Notes: generated by a model not told the origin, from the sequence alone. A DNA stretch of 54,317 nucleotides from an uncultured Prevotella sp. (GCA_900314455.1 OMVI01000111.1:1-54317); one strand, 5' to 3'; counted from the first letter of the stretch, positions 8,992-19,115 are shown. Numbers and translations: made by a program.

Positions 8992-9075
8992 GAAATAAGA
9001 GATGGAGTCGCTTCCTGAAACGGAAGACTATCGATAAATTGGCAAGGAAGAGATTCTTAGAAAACTACAGGAAAG

Positions 9076-9708
9076 ATGAATATTAGCAATAAAGGCCAAA
9101 TCTTCGGCATTATAGCAATAGTACTGGCAGCGCTTCAGGTCGTACTGGTCATTGTGTCGTGGTTGCTTTCTGCTGCCATGCCAGACCTCATGGTGCGTTC
9201 TCTTCTTGGCAGTGAGGGCTTCCGGTGGTTCTTCGGTCACTTCGCTGAGAATTTGAGCAACAGTGTTCTTGTTGATATATTGCTATTAGTCATTGGCGGC
9301 GGTGCCGTTGTTAAAAGTGGTTTGTTAGTTGCTGTAAGGCGTTCTTTCTCAAAGCAGCAGATACTATATCTTGAAAAAGCAGGTCTTTGGACAGTGTTTA
9401 TAGAGCTCGTAGCATTTGCCGTGGTCATAATCCTTCTCACTGCCGTTCCACATGCAGTGCTACTAAGTGTTACCGGTCATCTTTTTCCAAGCAGTTTTTC
9501 CGAGAGTATTATTCCTATTGTAGCTTTCATACTACTCGTTTGCTCGTTAACCTTCGGGGTTGTCAGCGGTCATCTGACTTCCATTGGAGCCGCATTCAAC
9601 ACTATGACTTACGGAATTAAGGCTTGCTCGTGGTTCTTGCCGCTCTATATATTAGCTGTTGAGCTATTTAAATCAATGGTATTCGTATTCCCGCAGCTAG
9701 CAATGTAA
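9076..9708 (+). CDS. Integral membrane protein of unknown function
   Basis: I do not recognise this 210-residue protein. About five hydrophobic helices are visible: near 10-36 (IFGIIAIVLAALQVVLVIVS), 68-90, 103-130, 147-170 and 183-205. No catalytic motif, signal cleavage site or repeat is evident. AGGAAAG stands just before the ATG, a stronger ribosome-binding site than most genes here have. It lies 84 bases after the response regulator on the same strand and may be the last gene of that operon; the pgk promoter follows at 9777. Confidence 0.7.
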   Translation: MNISNKGQIFGIIAIVLAALQVVLVIVSWLLSAAMPDLMVRSLLGSEGFRWFFGHFAENLSNSVLVDILLLVIGGGAVVKSGLLVAVRRSFSKQQILYLEKAGLWTVFIELVAFAVVIILLTAVPHAVLLSVTGHLFPSSFSESIIPIVAFILLVCSLTFGVVSGHLTSIGAAFNTMTYGIKACSWFLPLYILAVELFKSMVFVFPQLAM

Positions 9709-9776
9709 TAACAGACATACGTAGTCTTCGCTTTTATTAGTTTAACTTCCATTAACGTGTAGAAAGTTCCTTTTTG

Positions 9777-9807
9777 TTGGTGTTGCCGTTTTCTTTTATT
9801 ATCTTTG
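9777..9807 (+). promoter_or_regulatory. pgk promoter
   Basis: TTG at 9777-9779 and TATCTTTG at 9800-9807, separated by 20 bases, match the Bacteroidetes -33/-7 pattern. The leader before pgk would be about 64 bases long. Confidence 0.75.
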
Positions 9808-9876
9808 CACTTTAATAAAGCTCATATTCGCTTAGCTGATAAATTATTATGAATTATTTATAATTACAGAATTAAA

Positions 9877-11124
9877 ATGAAAATCAACGATTTCAATTTC
9901 GCAGGCCATAAGGCTATCGTACGCGTAGACTTCAATGTGCCATTGGACGAGAATGGTAACGTTACCGACGAGACCCGTATCAAGGGTGCACTGCCAACTC
10001 TGAAGAAGATTCTCAATGACGGCGGTGCTGTCATTATGATGAGCCACATGGGCAAGCCAAAGGGTAAAGTTAACCCGAAGCTGAGTCTGAAGCAGATTGT
10101 TCCTAACGTAAGCCGCAACCTTGGCGTTGACGTTAAGTTCGCTCCAGACTGCGCACATGCAGAGAAAGAGGCAGAAGCACTGAAGCCAGGCGAGGCTCTT
10201 CTGCTTGAAAACCTCCGCTTCTATCCAGAGGAAGAGGGCAAACCAGTAGGCATTGACAAGGACGATCCTAAGTATGCCGAGGCTAAGGAAGAAATGAAGG
10301 CACGTCAGAAGGATTTTGCCAAGAAGCTTGCTTCTTACGCTGACGTATATGTTATGGACGCTTTCGGAACCGCACACCGCAAGCACGCATCAACAGCCGT
10401 TATCGACCAGTTCTTCGATAAGGACCATCGCATGCTCGGTCTGCTTATGGAGAAGGAAGTAAAGGCTGTTGACAATGTCCTCAACAACATTAAGCGCCCG
10501 TTCACTGCTATCATGGGCGGTAGTAAGGTGTCTACGAAGATTGGCATCATAGAGAACCTTCTCACCAAGGTTGACAACCTCATCCTCTGCGGTGGCATGA
10601 CTTATACCTTCGCAAAGGCACAAGGCGGCAAGATTGGCAAGTCTATCTGCGAGGAAGACAAGCTCGACATTGCTCTCGATGTCATTAAGAAGGCAAAGGA
10701 GAACAACGTAAACCTCGTACTCGGTACAGACTCTATCATCGCTGACAACTTCAGCAACGACGCCAACACAAAGGTCGCTCCGTCTAACGATATACCTGAC
10801 GGATGGGAAGGAATGGACGCTGGTCCAGACAGCCGCAAGGCTTTCGCAGATGCCATCAAGGGTTCAAAGACAATCCTTTGGAACGGTCCTGCTGGCGTAT
10901 TCGAGTTCGACAACTTCACCGGTGGCTCTCGTGCAATTGCCGAGGCTATTGCAGAAGCAACCAAGGAAGGTGCATTCTCACTCATCGGTGGTGGCGATTC
11001 TGTAGCTTGCATCAACAAGTTCGGTTTTGCTGACCAGGTTAGCTACATCTCAACTGGTGGTGGTGCACTTCTCGAAGCTATCGAAGGCAAGACGCTTCCG
11101 GGCGTTGCTGCCATTGAAGCATAA
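9877..11124 (+). CDS. pgk: Phosphoglycerate kinase
   Basis: Pgk transfers phosphate between 1,3-bisphosphoglycerate and ADP in glycolysis. The 415-residue protein has the standard length. Seen: the N-terminal substrate motif [16 protein letters not shown] (13-28), [26 protein letters not shown] near 107-122, the central [19 protein letters not shown], and the nucleotide-binding [14 protein letters not shown] and GGGDSVACI near the end. It has its own promoter, and a strong terminator follows its stop codon, so it is probably monocistronic. Confidence 0.97.
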   Translation: MKINDFNFAGHKAIVRVDFNVPLDENGNVTDETRIKGALPTLKKILNDGGAVIMMSHMGKPKGKVNPKLSLKQIVPNVSRNLGVDVKFAPDCAHAEKEAEALKPGEALLLENLRFYPEEEGKPVGIDKDDPKYAEAKEEMKARQKDFAKKLASYADVYVMDAFGTAHRKHASTAVIDQFFDKDHRMLGLLMEKEVKAVDNVLNNIKRPFTAIMGGSKVSTKIGIIENLLTKVDNLILCGGMTYTFAKAQGGKIGKSICEEDKLDIALDVIKKAKENNVNLVLGTDSIIADNFSNDANTKVAPSNDIPDGWEGMDAGPDSRKAFADAIKGSKTILWNGPAGVFEFDNFTGGSRAIAEAIAEATKEGAFSLIGGGDSVACINKFGFADQVSYISTGGGALLEAIEGKTLPGVAAIEA

Positions 11125-11143
11125 AAGAAATTAATTCGCATGT

Positions 11144-11199
11144 GGGTGTGTCAAAGGTGTCGGTCGCTTAACACCGGTTTTTTGACACACCCCTTTTTT
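11144..11199 (+). terminator. Rho-independent terminator after pgk
   Basis: GGGTGTGTCAAA (11144-11155) pairs perfectly with TTTGACACACCC (11181-11192). Inside it GGTGT pairs with ACACC. A T-run follows at 11194-11199. Confidence 0.9.
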
Positions 11200-11222
11200 A
11201 TATATACAAATCTGTGAATGGT

Positions 11223-14000
11223 ATGAAGATTCAGGATGTCATAAAAGATAGAATTCTCATTCTCGACGGAGCAATGGGGACAATGGTGCAGTCGTATGGG
11301 CTTACGGAAGACGACTTCCGGGGCAATATGGATTTGCTGAACATGATAACCTATAAGGGAAATAACGACATGTTGAACATCACCCATCCACAGACGATAG
11401 CCGATATACACCGCCGCTATTTACGAGCCGGTGCCGATATTATCGAGACCAATACGTTTTCGTCGCAGCGTGTATCACAAGTTGACTACCATTTGCAGGA
11501 CTCCGCTCGTGAAATGGCTCTGCGTGGAGCACAGATTGCCCGAAAGTGTGCCGACGAATTCTCAACACCTGATAAACCTAGGTTTGTTGCCGGCTCTATC
11601 GGACCTACCAACCGCACGCTGTCAATGAGCCCTGACGTCAGCAATCCTGCCAAGCGTGACATTACATACGATGAACTTTTTGCTGATTATTGTGAGCAAA
11701 TAGGCGCATTGATAGAGGGTGGGGTAGACGCTCTTCTCATTGAGACTATTTTCGATACACTTAATTGCAAGGCAGCAATAGACGCATGTCGGACTGAAAT
11801 GAACAAAGCTGGAGTCAGTCTTCCGATAATGCTTTCGGTTACAATCAATGACCTTGCAGGGCGTACTCTTTCAGGCCAAACCCTCGATGCCTTCCTTGCT
11901 TCAGTGTCATCATACAACATTTTCAGTGTCGGGCTCAACTGTTCGTTCGGAGCTCCGCAACTAAAGCCCTACGTAGCAGAGCTCGGTAAGAAGGCTCCTT
12001 ACTACATCAGCGCATACCCGAATGCAGGTTTGCCAAACGAATTGGGTGGATATGATGAGACGCCGGAGTCCATGGCGCCGCAGATTGCAGAGTTTATAGA
12101 CGAAGGCTTGGTAAATATTATAGGCGGATGCTGCGGAACTACGGACGAGTTTATAGCCAAGTACGTTCCACTTGTCAAAGGCAAGAAACCTCATAAGGTT
12201 GCTCCGCCTTACGACCACATGCTCCTATCGGGACTTGATGTCCATGAAGTAGTAGAGAAAAAAGCCGGAACTCCGACGTTCAACAATATCGGTGAGCGCT
12301 GCAACGTTGCCGGAAGCCGCAAGTTTCTTCGTCTTATCAAGGAGAAGAAATACGAGGAAGCACTGACAATAGCCCGCAAGCAAGTCGAGGACGGTGCCAT
12401 GGTAATCGACATCAACATGGACGACGGTCTGCTGGATGCCAAGGCTGAGATGGTAAACTTTCTCAATATGGTTTCTGGTGAGCCTGATATTGCCAAGGTT
12501 CCGGTGATGATTGACTCTTCAAAATGGGATGTAATAGTAGCCGGCCTGAAATGTTTGCAAGGCAAAGGCATTGTCAATTCCATTTCATTGAAGAACGGCG
12601 AGGAAGAATTTCTTAGCCATGCGCGTGATGTTCTGCGCTATGGCGCTGCCGTGGTGGTCATGTGCTTTGACGAGAACGGGCAGGCCGTGACCTACGAACG
12701 CAAGATAGAAATAGCAGAAAGAGCCTATCATCTGCTGACAGAGAAAGTCGGTTTGAAACCGTACGACATCATTTTCGACCCTAATATATTGTCAATAGCA
12801 ACCGGAATACCAGAGCATGACAATTACGCCGTCGATTTCATACGTGCAACAGGGTGGATACGGACTCACCTAAAAGGCGCACACGTCAGCGGCGGAGTAT
12901 CGAACCTGTCGTTCTCGTTCCGTGGAAACAACTACATCCGTGAGGCGATGCATGCCGTATTCTTGTATCATGCAATTCAGAAGGGCATGGACTTCGGTAT
13001 TGTCAACCCCGCAACGAAAGTTGCTTATGAAGATATCCCGTCCGATGAGTTGAAGATTATAGAGAATGTCATTCTCAATCGCAAGACGGCAGACAATGAC
13101 AAACCACAGGAAAAGTTGATAGAGCTCGCTTCGGAAATAGCTGCCAAGAAAGAAGCAAAGAAAGCCAACGGAGGTGCGACAGCAACCGCTGAGCGTAAGG
13201 AGGAATGGAGACAACAACCCGTAGAAGAGCGGTTGAAGTATTCTTTGAGGAAAGGAATACCGGAATATCTTGAAACCGACCTTAGCGAAGCCCTGCAGAA
13301 GTGGCAGCATGCTGTTGATATTATCCAAGGTCCGCTTATGGACGGCATGAACGAAGTCGGCACTCTGTTTGGCGAAGGCAAAATGTTCCTGCCTCAGGTT
13401 GTAAAGACTGCGCGCACGATGAAGGACGCTGTGGAAATCCTGAAACCATATATGGAGAAAGAAAAGACCGCCAATACATCGACTGCAGGGAAGGTCTTGC
13501 TCGCAACAGTCAAGGGAGACGTCCATGATATAGGCAAGAACATTGTCGGAGTAGTAATGGCTTGCAACAACTATGAGGTCATTGACATGGGCGTTATGGT
13601 GCCTGCCGACCAGATAGTGCGCAAGGCTCGTGAGGAGAATGTTGATATGATAGGACTCAGCGGACTGATAACTCCGTCTCTGGACGAAATGGTCAACGTT
13701 GCCAAAGAACTGCGGAAAGCAGGTATGGACACGCCGCTGCTCATCGGAGGAGCCACTACGAGCCGCCTGCATGTTGCCCTCAAGATTGCTCCCGTATATG
13801 GCGGCCCCGTTGTTTGGGTAAAAGACGCATCTCAAGAGCCTTTAGTTGCAGCACGCGTCATGAACAAAAAGAGTTGCGATGAACTCAAAAAAGAACTCGA
13901 TGATGAGTACGATGTAATGCGAAAGGATTACAACCAGAAGCAGGAACAGCTGCTCAGCATTGACGAAGCACGTAAGAACAAGCTTAACTTGTTCAACTAG
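11223..14000 (+). CDS. metH: Cobalamin-dependent methionine synthase, without reactivation domain
   Basis: MetH makes methionine by moving the methyl group of methyltetrahydrofolate through cobalamin to homocysteine. Domains in order: homocysteine-binding barrel (about 1-320) with zinc cysteines in GLNCSFG and GGCCGT; pterin-binding barrel (about 350-610, [12 protein letters not shown]); cobalamin cap (about 650-740); B12-binding Rossmann domain with [10 protein letters not shown], where H768 is the cobalt ligand. At 925 residues it ends about 300 short of the E. coli enzyme and lacks the C-terminal AdoMet-binding reactivation domain. ATG at 11223 is preferred over an in-frame GTG at 11214. 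It lies just after the pgk terminator. I see no cobalamin or SAM riboswitch in the short leader. Confidence 0.95.
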   Translation: MKIQDVIKDRILILDGAMGTMVQSYGLTEDDFRGNMDLLNMITYKGNNDMLNITHPQTIADIHRRYLRAGADIIETNTFSSQRVSQVDYHLQDSAREMALRGAQIARKCADEFSTPDKPRFVAGSIGPTNRTLSMSPDVSNPAKRDITYDELFADYCEQIGALIEGGVDALLIETIFDTLNCKAAIDACRTEMNKAGVSLPIMLSVTINDLAGRTLSGQTLDAFLASVSSYNIFSVGLNCSFGAPQLKPYVAELGKKAPYYISAYPNAGLPNELGGYDETPESMAPQIAEFIDEGLVNIIGGCCGTTDEFIAKYVPLVKGKKPHKVAPPYDHMLLSGLDVHEVVEKKAGTPTFNNIGERCNVAGSRKFLRLIKEKKYEEALTIARKQVEDGAMVIDINMDDGLLDAKAEMVNFLNMVSGEPDIAKVPVMIDSSKWDVIVAGLKCLQGKGIVNSISLKNGEEEFLSHARDVLRYGAAVVVMCFDENGQAVTYERKIEIAERAYHLLTEKVGLKPYDIIFDPNILSIATGIPEHDNYAVDFIRATGWIRTHLKGAHVSGGVSNLSFSFRGNNYIREAMHAVFLYHAIQKGMDFGIVNPATKVAYEDIPSDELKIIENVILNRKTADNDKPQEKLIELASEIAAKKEAKKANGGATATAERKEEWRQQPVEERLKYSLRKGIPEYLETDLSEALQKWQHAVDIIQGPLMDGMNEVGTLFGEGKMFLPQVVKTARTMKDAVEILKPYMEKEKTANTSTAGKVLLATVKGDVHDIGKNIVGVVMACNNYEVIDMGVMVPADQIVRKAREENVDMIGLSGLITPSLDEMVNVAKELRKAGMDTPLLIGGATTSRLHVALKIAPVYGGPVVWVKDASQEPLVAARVMNKKSCDELKKELDDEYDVMRKDYNQKQEQLLSIDEARKNKLNLFN

Positions 14001-14011
14001 TATAAAACAGT

Positions 14012-14073
14012 AAAGGATTAGAATTAATGCAATTACGTCCATTATGACTTCCGCATTAGTTCTAATCCTTTTT
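14012..14073. terminator. Bidirectional terminator between metH and guaA
   Basis: The segment 14012-14030 pairs almost perfectly with 14053-14072 (arms AAAGGATTAGAA and TTCTAATCCTTT, plus TAATGC with GCATTA). T-runs lie on both strands, serving the two convergent genes. Confidence 0.88.
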
Positions 14074-14089
14074 CTATGAGAATAACCGC

Positions 14090-15634
14090 TTACTCCCACT
14101 CAATTGTTGAAGGCGGTTTTGAACTTACGTCGTAGCATACGCGGTTGACTCCCTTTACCTTGCGAATTATCTCGTTTGAGACATCAGCGAGGAAGTCGTA
14201 AGGCAGATGAGCCCAGTCGGCAGTCATGGCATCCATACTCGTTACGGCTCTCAAAGCTACCGGATGCTCATACGTACGCTCGTCGCCCATCACTCCGACA
14301 GAACGGATGGTGCTCAGCAGGATGGTACCAGCCTGCCAGACGTTGTCATACAGTTCTGAACCATCAGGCATCTTGTATTCGTGCATCTTCTCGATGTAGA
14401 TATCATCGGCATCTTGCAGGATGCGAACTTTCTCACGAGTGATGTCGCCGAGAATACGAACGGCAAGTCCTGGACCTGGGAACGGGTGACGCTTAATCAG
14501 TCGTTCAGGCATGTTCAACTGGTGTCCGACACGTCTGACTTCGTCCTTGAACAACCACTTAAGCGGCTCACAGAGCTTCAGCTTCATGTCCTTAGGAAGA
14601 CCACCTACGTTGTGATGGCTCTTGATAGTCATACCGGTGATGCTCAACGACTCTATTCTGTCAGGATAGATAGTACCCTGCGCAAGCCATTTTGCATCCG
14701 TTATCTTCTTCGCCTCGGCATTGAAGACTTCAACGAAGTCACGTCCGATAATCTTTCTCTTCTTCTCCGGGTCGGTAACGCCTTCCAAATCATGGAAGAA
14801 CTTGTCACTTGCGTTGACACCAATAACGTTCAGTCCGAGTCCGTTGTAGGCATCCATGACTTTCTGGAACTCATTCTTACGTAGCATTCCATGGTCAACG
14901 AAGATACAGGTGAGGTTCTTTCCGATGGCACGGTGCAGCAATGTAGCGCAGACACTTGAGTCGACACCACCGCTAAGACCAAGGATTACACGATCGTTGC
15001 CAATCTGCTGACGAAGCTCAGTAATCGTCGATTCGATGAAACTTGCAGGACTCCACTCTTGCTTTGAACCACAGATGTTTACAACGAAGTTCTTAAGCAA
15101 TTGTTTACCTTGTGTTGTGTGGTAAACTTCGGGGTGGAACTGCACGCACCAAACCCTCTTCTGCTCGTCGGCGAATGCCGCATTCTCTACGTCGGAAGTA
15201 GAACCGATAACGTGATAGCCATCCGGAATAGCCGTGATAGTGTCACCGTGGCTCATCCAAACTTGTGAACCCTCCTCGAATCCTTTAAAGATGGCAGAGC
15301 CGGTGTCAACCTTTTCGAGGTTGGCACGCCCGTATTCGCGTGTGCCGGTTTGCTCTACGCTGCCGCCTTCTGTGTAGGCGACATACTGAGCACCGTAGCA
15401 GATGGCAAGCACAGGCAGCTTTCCCTCGAACAAACTGAGGTCTACCTTGAATGCTTCCTTGTCGTGCACGGAATAAGGGCTGCCCGATAGGATTACGCCG
15501 ATGACGCTCGGGTCGTCCTTAGGGAACTTGTTGTACGGCAGTATCTCACAGAACGTGTCGAGTTCTCGAATCCTTCGTCCTATGAGCTGTGTCGTCTGCG
15601 ACCCGAAGTCAAGAATAATAATCTTTTGTTGCAT
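14090..15634 (-). CDS. guaA: GMP synthase (glutamine-hydrolysing)
   Basis: GuaA converts XMP to GMP using ATP and glutamine-derived ammonia. The 514-residue protein has a class I glutamine amidotransferase domain (about 4-190) with the nucleophile C79 in LAICYGAQ and HPEVYHT carrying the catalytic His/Glu. It is followed by the ATP pyrophosphatase domain with the PP-loop LSGGVDSSV (about 220-228) and the C-terminal dimerisation domain ending in KPPSTIEWE. It is the last gene of a four-gene minus-strand run with a 35-base gap upstream and a strong terminator downstream. Confidence 0.97.
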   Translation of the reverse strand: MQQKIIILDFGSQTTQLIGRRIRELDTFCEILPYNKFPKDDPSVIGVILSGSPYSVHDKEAFKVDLSLFEGKLPVLAICYGAQYVAYTEGGSVEQTGTREYGRANLEKVDTGSAIFKGFEEGSQVWMSHGDTITAIPDGYHVIGSTSDVENAAFADEQKRVWCVQFHPEVYHTTQGKQLLKNFVVNICGSKQEWSPASFIESTITELRQQIGNDRVILGLSGGVDSSVCATLLHRAIGKNLTCIFVDHGMLRKNEFQKVMDAYNGLGLNVIGVNASDKFFHDLEGVTDPEKKRKIIGRDFVEVFNAEAKKITDAKWLAQGTIYPDRIESLSITGMTIKSHHNVGGLPKDMKLKLCEPLKWLFKDEVRRVGHQLNMPERLIKRHPFPGPGLAVRILGDITREKVRILQDADDIYIEKMHEYKMPDGSELYDNVWQAGTILLSTIRSVGVMGDERTYEHPVALRAVTSMDAMTADWAHLPYDFLADVSNEIIRKVKGVNRVCYDVSSKPPSTIEWE

Positions 15635-15669
15635 TTAATATAGTTGTATGATTTATAAATGTTTTCTGT

Positions 15670-16515
15670 CTATAAGTCCGTCAGCTTGTTAGCTTCGCGT
15701 AGCGTGTCAGGTTTCCCGACATCAAGCATCTTGAGGTCACTGGCTACAAAGCCCTTGATAAGACTTGTGCCACAATTGTCGAGATAGAAGTCCATTATCG
15801 GGAAAACATCGGGATATTTGTCCATCCTCTTTGTAAATTCAGGCAGTATACAATGTATTCCTGAGAAAGCGTATGCCGACAACGTAGTCTTACCATAGCC
15901 TAAAAGCCTGTGCGCCACTTCAATATTCTCATGATGCTCAGGTATCAATTTAATCTCTTCAGGATGTTCTTGGGCGAACTCTCTAAGCCATCTGAACGGA
16001 CTCTTTACCTCTCCTGTTTCGATGTTAGCCCATCCTACGAGTCGCATGCCGCTGTCGAAAAGCAGATAGCGCTTGGTCTTCCGCCATGATACAAGCAACG
16101 TAGCCGAAGCGACCAACGGCTTGCCGGCACCATAGTTTGGCATCAATGGACCCTCGGTGTAGAACTTCTGCAAGTCGGCATTGCTGAGAATGTCGACGTT
16201 ATGTATCAGAACAGGCTCGTCATGGTTGAACAGACGGATTGCTTTTCGCAACCCGCCGCCAGTGTCCAAAAGCTTGTCAGTCTCATCAGAAATATGTATA
16301 TCGACACCAAAGTCATGCTTTGACAGATAATCGATAATCTGATTGGAAAAGTGGTGGACGTTGACAACGATATGATTGAAGCCCGATGAGCGCAGGTTCT
16401 CTATCACATGCTCCAGCAAAGGTTTGCCATTGACTTTAACCAAAGCCTTAGGCATACTGTCAGTAAGAGGTTTAAGGCGAGTTCCCATACCCGCAGCAAA
16501 TATCATAGCTTGCAT
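15670..16515 (-). CDS. Sugar nucleotidyltransferase (NDP-sugar pyrophosphorylase family)
   Basis: This 281-residue enzyme has the GT-A nucleotidyltransferase fold. The N-terminus has the signature FAAGMGTRLKPLTDSMPKAL (6-25), then the usual KPLLEHVIENL and an acidic metal-binding position in HNVDIL. Such enzymes couple NTP to a sugar-1-phosphate. The closest described types are MurU-like MurNAc-1-phosphate uridylyltransferases and mannose-1-phosphate guanylyltransferases; the sequence alone does not decide which. Neither an AmgK-like kinase nor a left-handed beta-helix domain is present nearby. It lies between an SGNH hydrolase and guaA on one probable transcript. Confidence 0.8.
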   Translation of the reverse strand: MQAMIFAAGMGTRLKPLTDSMPKALVKVNGKPLLEHVIENLRSSGFNHIVVNVHHFSNQIIDYLSKHDFGVDIHISDETDKLLDTGGGLRKAIRLFNHDEPVLIHNVDILSNADLQKFYTEGPLMPNYGAGKPLVASATLLVSWRKTKRYLLFDSGMRLVGWANIETGEVKSPFRWLREFAQEHPEEIKLIPEHHENIEVAHRLLGYGKTTLSAYAFSGIHCILPEFTKRMDKYPDVFPIMDFYLDNCGTSLIKGFVASDLKMLDVGKPDTLREANKLTDL

Positions 16516-16560
16516 TTCGCTTCCTTTCTGTATTTCTTTTTCACTTCGACTTTTACGGTA

Positions 16561-17241
16561 CTAGTTTGCCTGAGGGTTGAGGGCTTCGCTCACCTGTTCA
16601 GCTATTGCCTTCATGCCCTTTACCGTCGGATGTCCGTTCTTCTTGTCGATATTCTTTAGTTGGATATATGGCACGTTGTAATGGTTGCAAATAACCTTCA
16701 TCGACTCTGTGAACTCCGGTTTTAAGTCGCTATTAATAATGTAGTAGATGTGTACGTTAGGGTGGTGGAGTTTTAACCAGTTGACCATGTAAGCCATAGC
16801 CGGACGGAACGTATAGAAATCTCCACACTTCCAGTCGCTGTACTTGTAGTCACCAATAGCCTCACCGCTCCAACTGTCGTTTGTTGCTCCGAAGACGAGA
16901 AGGATGTCCGGACTTCCCACATTATACATACGCTTCAGGAACGAGCGCTGAGAGTAGTCATTGCCGTCATAGCCCTGATATCCAATTGTAGCACCGCTAT
17001 AAGAGTTGTTGACCTCGAGTTTCATGCCATTGTCGTATATGACTTTCCACCACCAAGTGTCCTGCACGCGGTTTACGTCAGTCTTCGACGTGTCGTTCTT
17101 TGCATAGTACCACAACTCGTTAGTTGACGGAGTGACAAAGTCTTCGAATGTAGAATAAGAGTCGCCAAGTATCGACACTCGCTGCGCTGATGCCCAAACG
17201 CACACTGCCAGCGAAATAGCGAGGAATATAATTTTCTTCAT
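16561..17241 (-). CDS. Secreted SGNH/GDSL-type hydrolase
   Basis: This 226-residue protein has a signal peptide (MKKIIFLAISLAVCVWASAQ, likely cut after AQ). The SGNH block I motif VSILGDSYSTF follows directly, with the catalytic serine in GDSYS. GATND (about 118-122) is block III with the asparagine, and NGHPTVKG near the C-terminus supplies the catalytic histidine of block V. The usual aspartate three residues before that histidine is replaced by lysine; D186 lies two residues further upstream. Members remove acyl or acetyl groups from lipids or carbohydrates; the substrate is unknown. It sits between dnaB and the nucleotidyltransferase. Confidence 0.82.
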   Translation of the reverse strand: MKKIIFLAISLAVCVWASAQRVSILGDSYSTFEDFVTPSTNELWYYAKNDTSKTDVNRVQDTWWWKVIYDNGMKLEVNNSYSGATIGYQGYDGNDYSQRSFLKRMYNVGSPDILLVFGATNDSWSGEAIGDYKYSDWKCGDFYTFRPAMAYMVNWLKLHHPNVHIYYIINSDLKPEFTESMKVICNHYNVPYIQLKNIDKKNGHPTVKGMKAIAEQVSEALNPQAN

Positions 17242-17291
17242 TTATCTTGTTAATTTTAAGCTATCTATCTGATGTTAAACGAGTTAGTCAA

Positions 17292-18833
17292 TTAGAAAGG
17301 AGAGCCATCGCCTTCGGGGAGGTCACCGTCAGGCAGTGGAGGAACATCGCCGTTCATCTTGCTACCCATTATCTCGCCGCCGAGGAAGCCACCATCGTCA
17401 GAGCTTTCGTTGATTGTCTGTGTGAAGTCATCATCATCAGGATTGGCGAATTCGGTGTATTCCTTAATGAACTTCAGCGTTACGTCGGCAGTGGCACCTT
17501 TACGGTGTTTTGCTATTATAATCTGAGCCATGCCGTGCATGTCCTCGCCTTTCTCGTTCTGGAATATTCGATAGTACTCCGGACGGTGTACAAAGAGAAC
17601 CATATCGGCATCCTGCTCAATTGCTCCCGACTCACGGAGGTCGCTCAGCTGCGGACGTTTGCCATCCGGTCCCTCACGCTGCTCAACCGTACGGTTCAAC
17701 TGCGACAGTGCAAGGATTGGAATGTTCAGTTCCTTGGCAAGTCCCTTCAGAGAACGGGATATTGTCGACACCTCCTCCTGACGGCTGTTGAAGCGCATTC
17801 CGTTGGCGTTCATAAGCTGCAAGTAGTCTATCATTATGATTTTCACTTGATGCTCACGGACCAGTCGACGAGCCTTTGTACGCAATTCGAACACACTCAT
17901 GCCCGGCGTGTCGTCAACATATAGCGGTGCGCCTTTCAAGCGTCCGATGTTTGAGTCGAGGCGTTCCCATTCGTCCTGCGTCAAGTCACCGTTCAGAATT
18001 TTATTGCCCGGGATGGAGCAAACGTTGGATATTATACGGTCGACAAGCTGCACATTGTTCATCTCGAGTGAGAAGAACGCTACCGGCACACGGTTGTCGA
18101 CGGCTATATTCTTGGCAATACTGAGGGCGAACGACGTCTTACCCATGGCAGGACGTCCTGCTATGATAACCAAATCAGACGGTTGCCATCCTGCCGTTAT
18201 CTTGTCGAGCTCGGTAAATCCACTTGCGACACCTGTCAGACCACTGGTCTTCGATGCCTCACGAAGTATTCGCTGCGCCTCATCGACTATTGGATCAATC
18301 TGCTGATAGTCCTGAGCCATGTTCGTCTGGGAAATTTCAAAAAGACGGCCTTCTGCTTTCTGCATCAACTCATCAATATCAGCGGTTTCATCGAAAGCAT
18401 CGGTCTCAATCATCGAGGCAAACTGTATGAGCTGGCGGGCAAGATATTTCTGCTGCAGAATGTGCGCATGGTACTCGATATGGGCTGAGCTGGCAACGTG
18501 GCTAGACAGTTCTACGATGTAGCCGGGGCCTCCGATTTCCTCGAGAGTCCCTTCCTTGCGAAGCTCCTCTGTCACCGTCATGATGTCGACGGGGCGGTCG
18601 CTCATATTAAGAGTCTGTATAGCCTGGTAGATTTTCTGGTGTCTTGGGTCGTAGAAAGTCTCTGGATGGACTATCTCTGATATGACTGTGAACGCGTCCT
18701 TGTCTATCATGAGAGCTCCGAGAACAACTTTCTCAATGTCAACAGCCTGCGGTTGCAGGTGTCCGTAGTTATTGTCGATTGGCGCTTGCGCCTTACGTCT
18801 GGTTCTTTGTCGGTTATTGGTATTTTCTGGCAT
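17292..18833 (-). CDS. dnaB: Replicative DNA helicase DnaB
   Basis: DnaB is the hexameric 5'-to-3' helicase of the replication fork. The 513-residue protein has the N-terminal helical DnaB domain (about 20-125), a linker, and the RecA-like ATPase domain with Walker A GRPAMGKTSFALS and Walker B IIMIDYLQLM, followed by SRSLKGLAKELNIPILALSQ and the R-finger region near DADMVLFVHRPEYYR. The longest frame begins at a TTG at 18857, but that lies within the promoter -7 box (18855-18862). The ATG at 18833 (MPENTNNRQRT) is therefore the real start. It heads the dnaB-SGNH-nucleotidyltransferase-guaA run. Confidence 0.96.
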   Translation of the reverse strand: MPENTNNRQRTRRKAQAPIDNNYGHLQPQAVDIEKVVLGALMIDKDAFTVISEIVHPETFYDPRHQKIYQAIQTLNMSDRPVDIMTVTEELRKEGTLEEIGGPGYIVELSSHVASSAHIEYHAHILQQKYLARQLIQFASMIETDAFDETADIDELMQKAEGRLFEISQTNMAQDYQQIDPIVDEAQRILREASKTSGLTGVASGFTELDKITAGWQPSDLVIIAGRPAMGKTSFALSIAKNIAVDNRVPVAFFSLEMNNVQLVDRIISNVCSIPGNKILNGDLTQDEWERLDSNIGRLKGAPLYVDDTPGMSVFELRTKARRLVREHQVKIIMIDYLQLMNANGMRFNSRQEEVSTISRSLKGLAKELNIPILALSQLNRTVEQREGPDGKRPQLSDLRESGAIEQDADMVLFVHRPEYYRIFQNEKGEDMHGMAQIIIAKHRKGATADVTLKFIKEYTEFANPDDDDFTQTINESSDDGGFLGGEIMGSKMNGDVPPLPDGDLPEGDGSPF

Positions 18834-18854
18834 AACGTTTAAATCAAAGTTCTG

Positions 18855-18885
18855 CAAAGTTACATTAATCGACTGACATTACAAA
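18855..18885 (-). promoter_or_regulatory. dnaB promoter
   Basis: On the minus strand TTTG (18882-18885), 19 bases, then TAACTTTG (18855-18862) match the Bacteroidetes consensus exactly. Transcription would start near 18849, about 15 bases before the dnaB ATG. Confidence 0.85.
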
Positions 18886-19001
18886 GAAAACTCGGGCATT
18901 TATTTTTTCGTCATAATAGACCTTTATTATAAAATGTGTATATGCTTTCGGTGCGCCAACTGGCAATGAGATGGAGTTCGTAAAAATAGTTTACAGTAAA
19001 A

Positions 19002-19115
19002 CGAAAGCTGACGAATGGGCTCTTAAAAGCTGACCTTTCGCGTTGCAAAACCTAAGCTCTTAGCGTCCCAAAACTGACCTTTTGGAAGCTCAAAGCTGAC
19101 CTTTTGCGCAGACGT
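19002..19115. repeat. Array of five A/T-flanked palindromic units, 22-bp period (array A)
   Basis: Five degenerate units, each roughly AAAAGCTGACCTTTTG plus a 6-7-base linker, start near 19004, 19024, 19046, 19070 and 19092. Cores are GCTGAC, GCTGACC, CCTAAGC, CTGACC and GCTGACC. The period is 22-23 bp. It lies between the divergent dnaB and ispE promoters. A similar array is at 32265-32370. No open reading frame covers it. Confidence 0.75.

Noticed and set aside
11125-11222. Cobalamin or SAM riboswitch upstream of metH
   Set aside because: Only about 30 bases lie between the pgk terminator and the start codon, too few for either class.
12870-13835. A 321-codon antisense frame within metH
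   Set aside because: Mirror image of well-conserved MetH sequence, with no start signals and no known domain. The same holds for the long antisense frames at 47284-48039 and 4102-4809.
19002-19115. CRISPR array
   Set aside because: Units are degenerate, only 22 bp apart and without unique spacers of 30-40 bp, and no cas genes are present.
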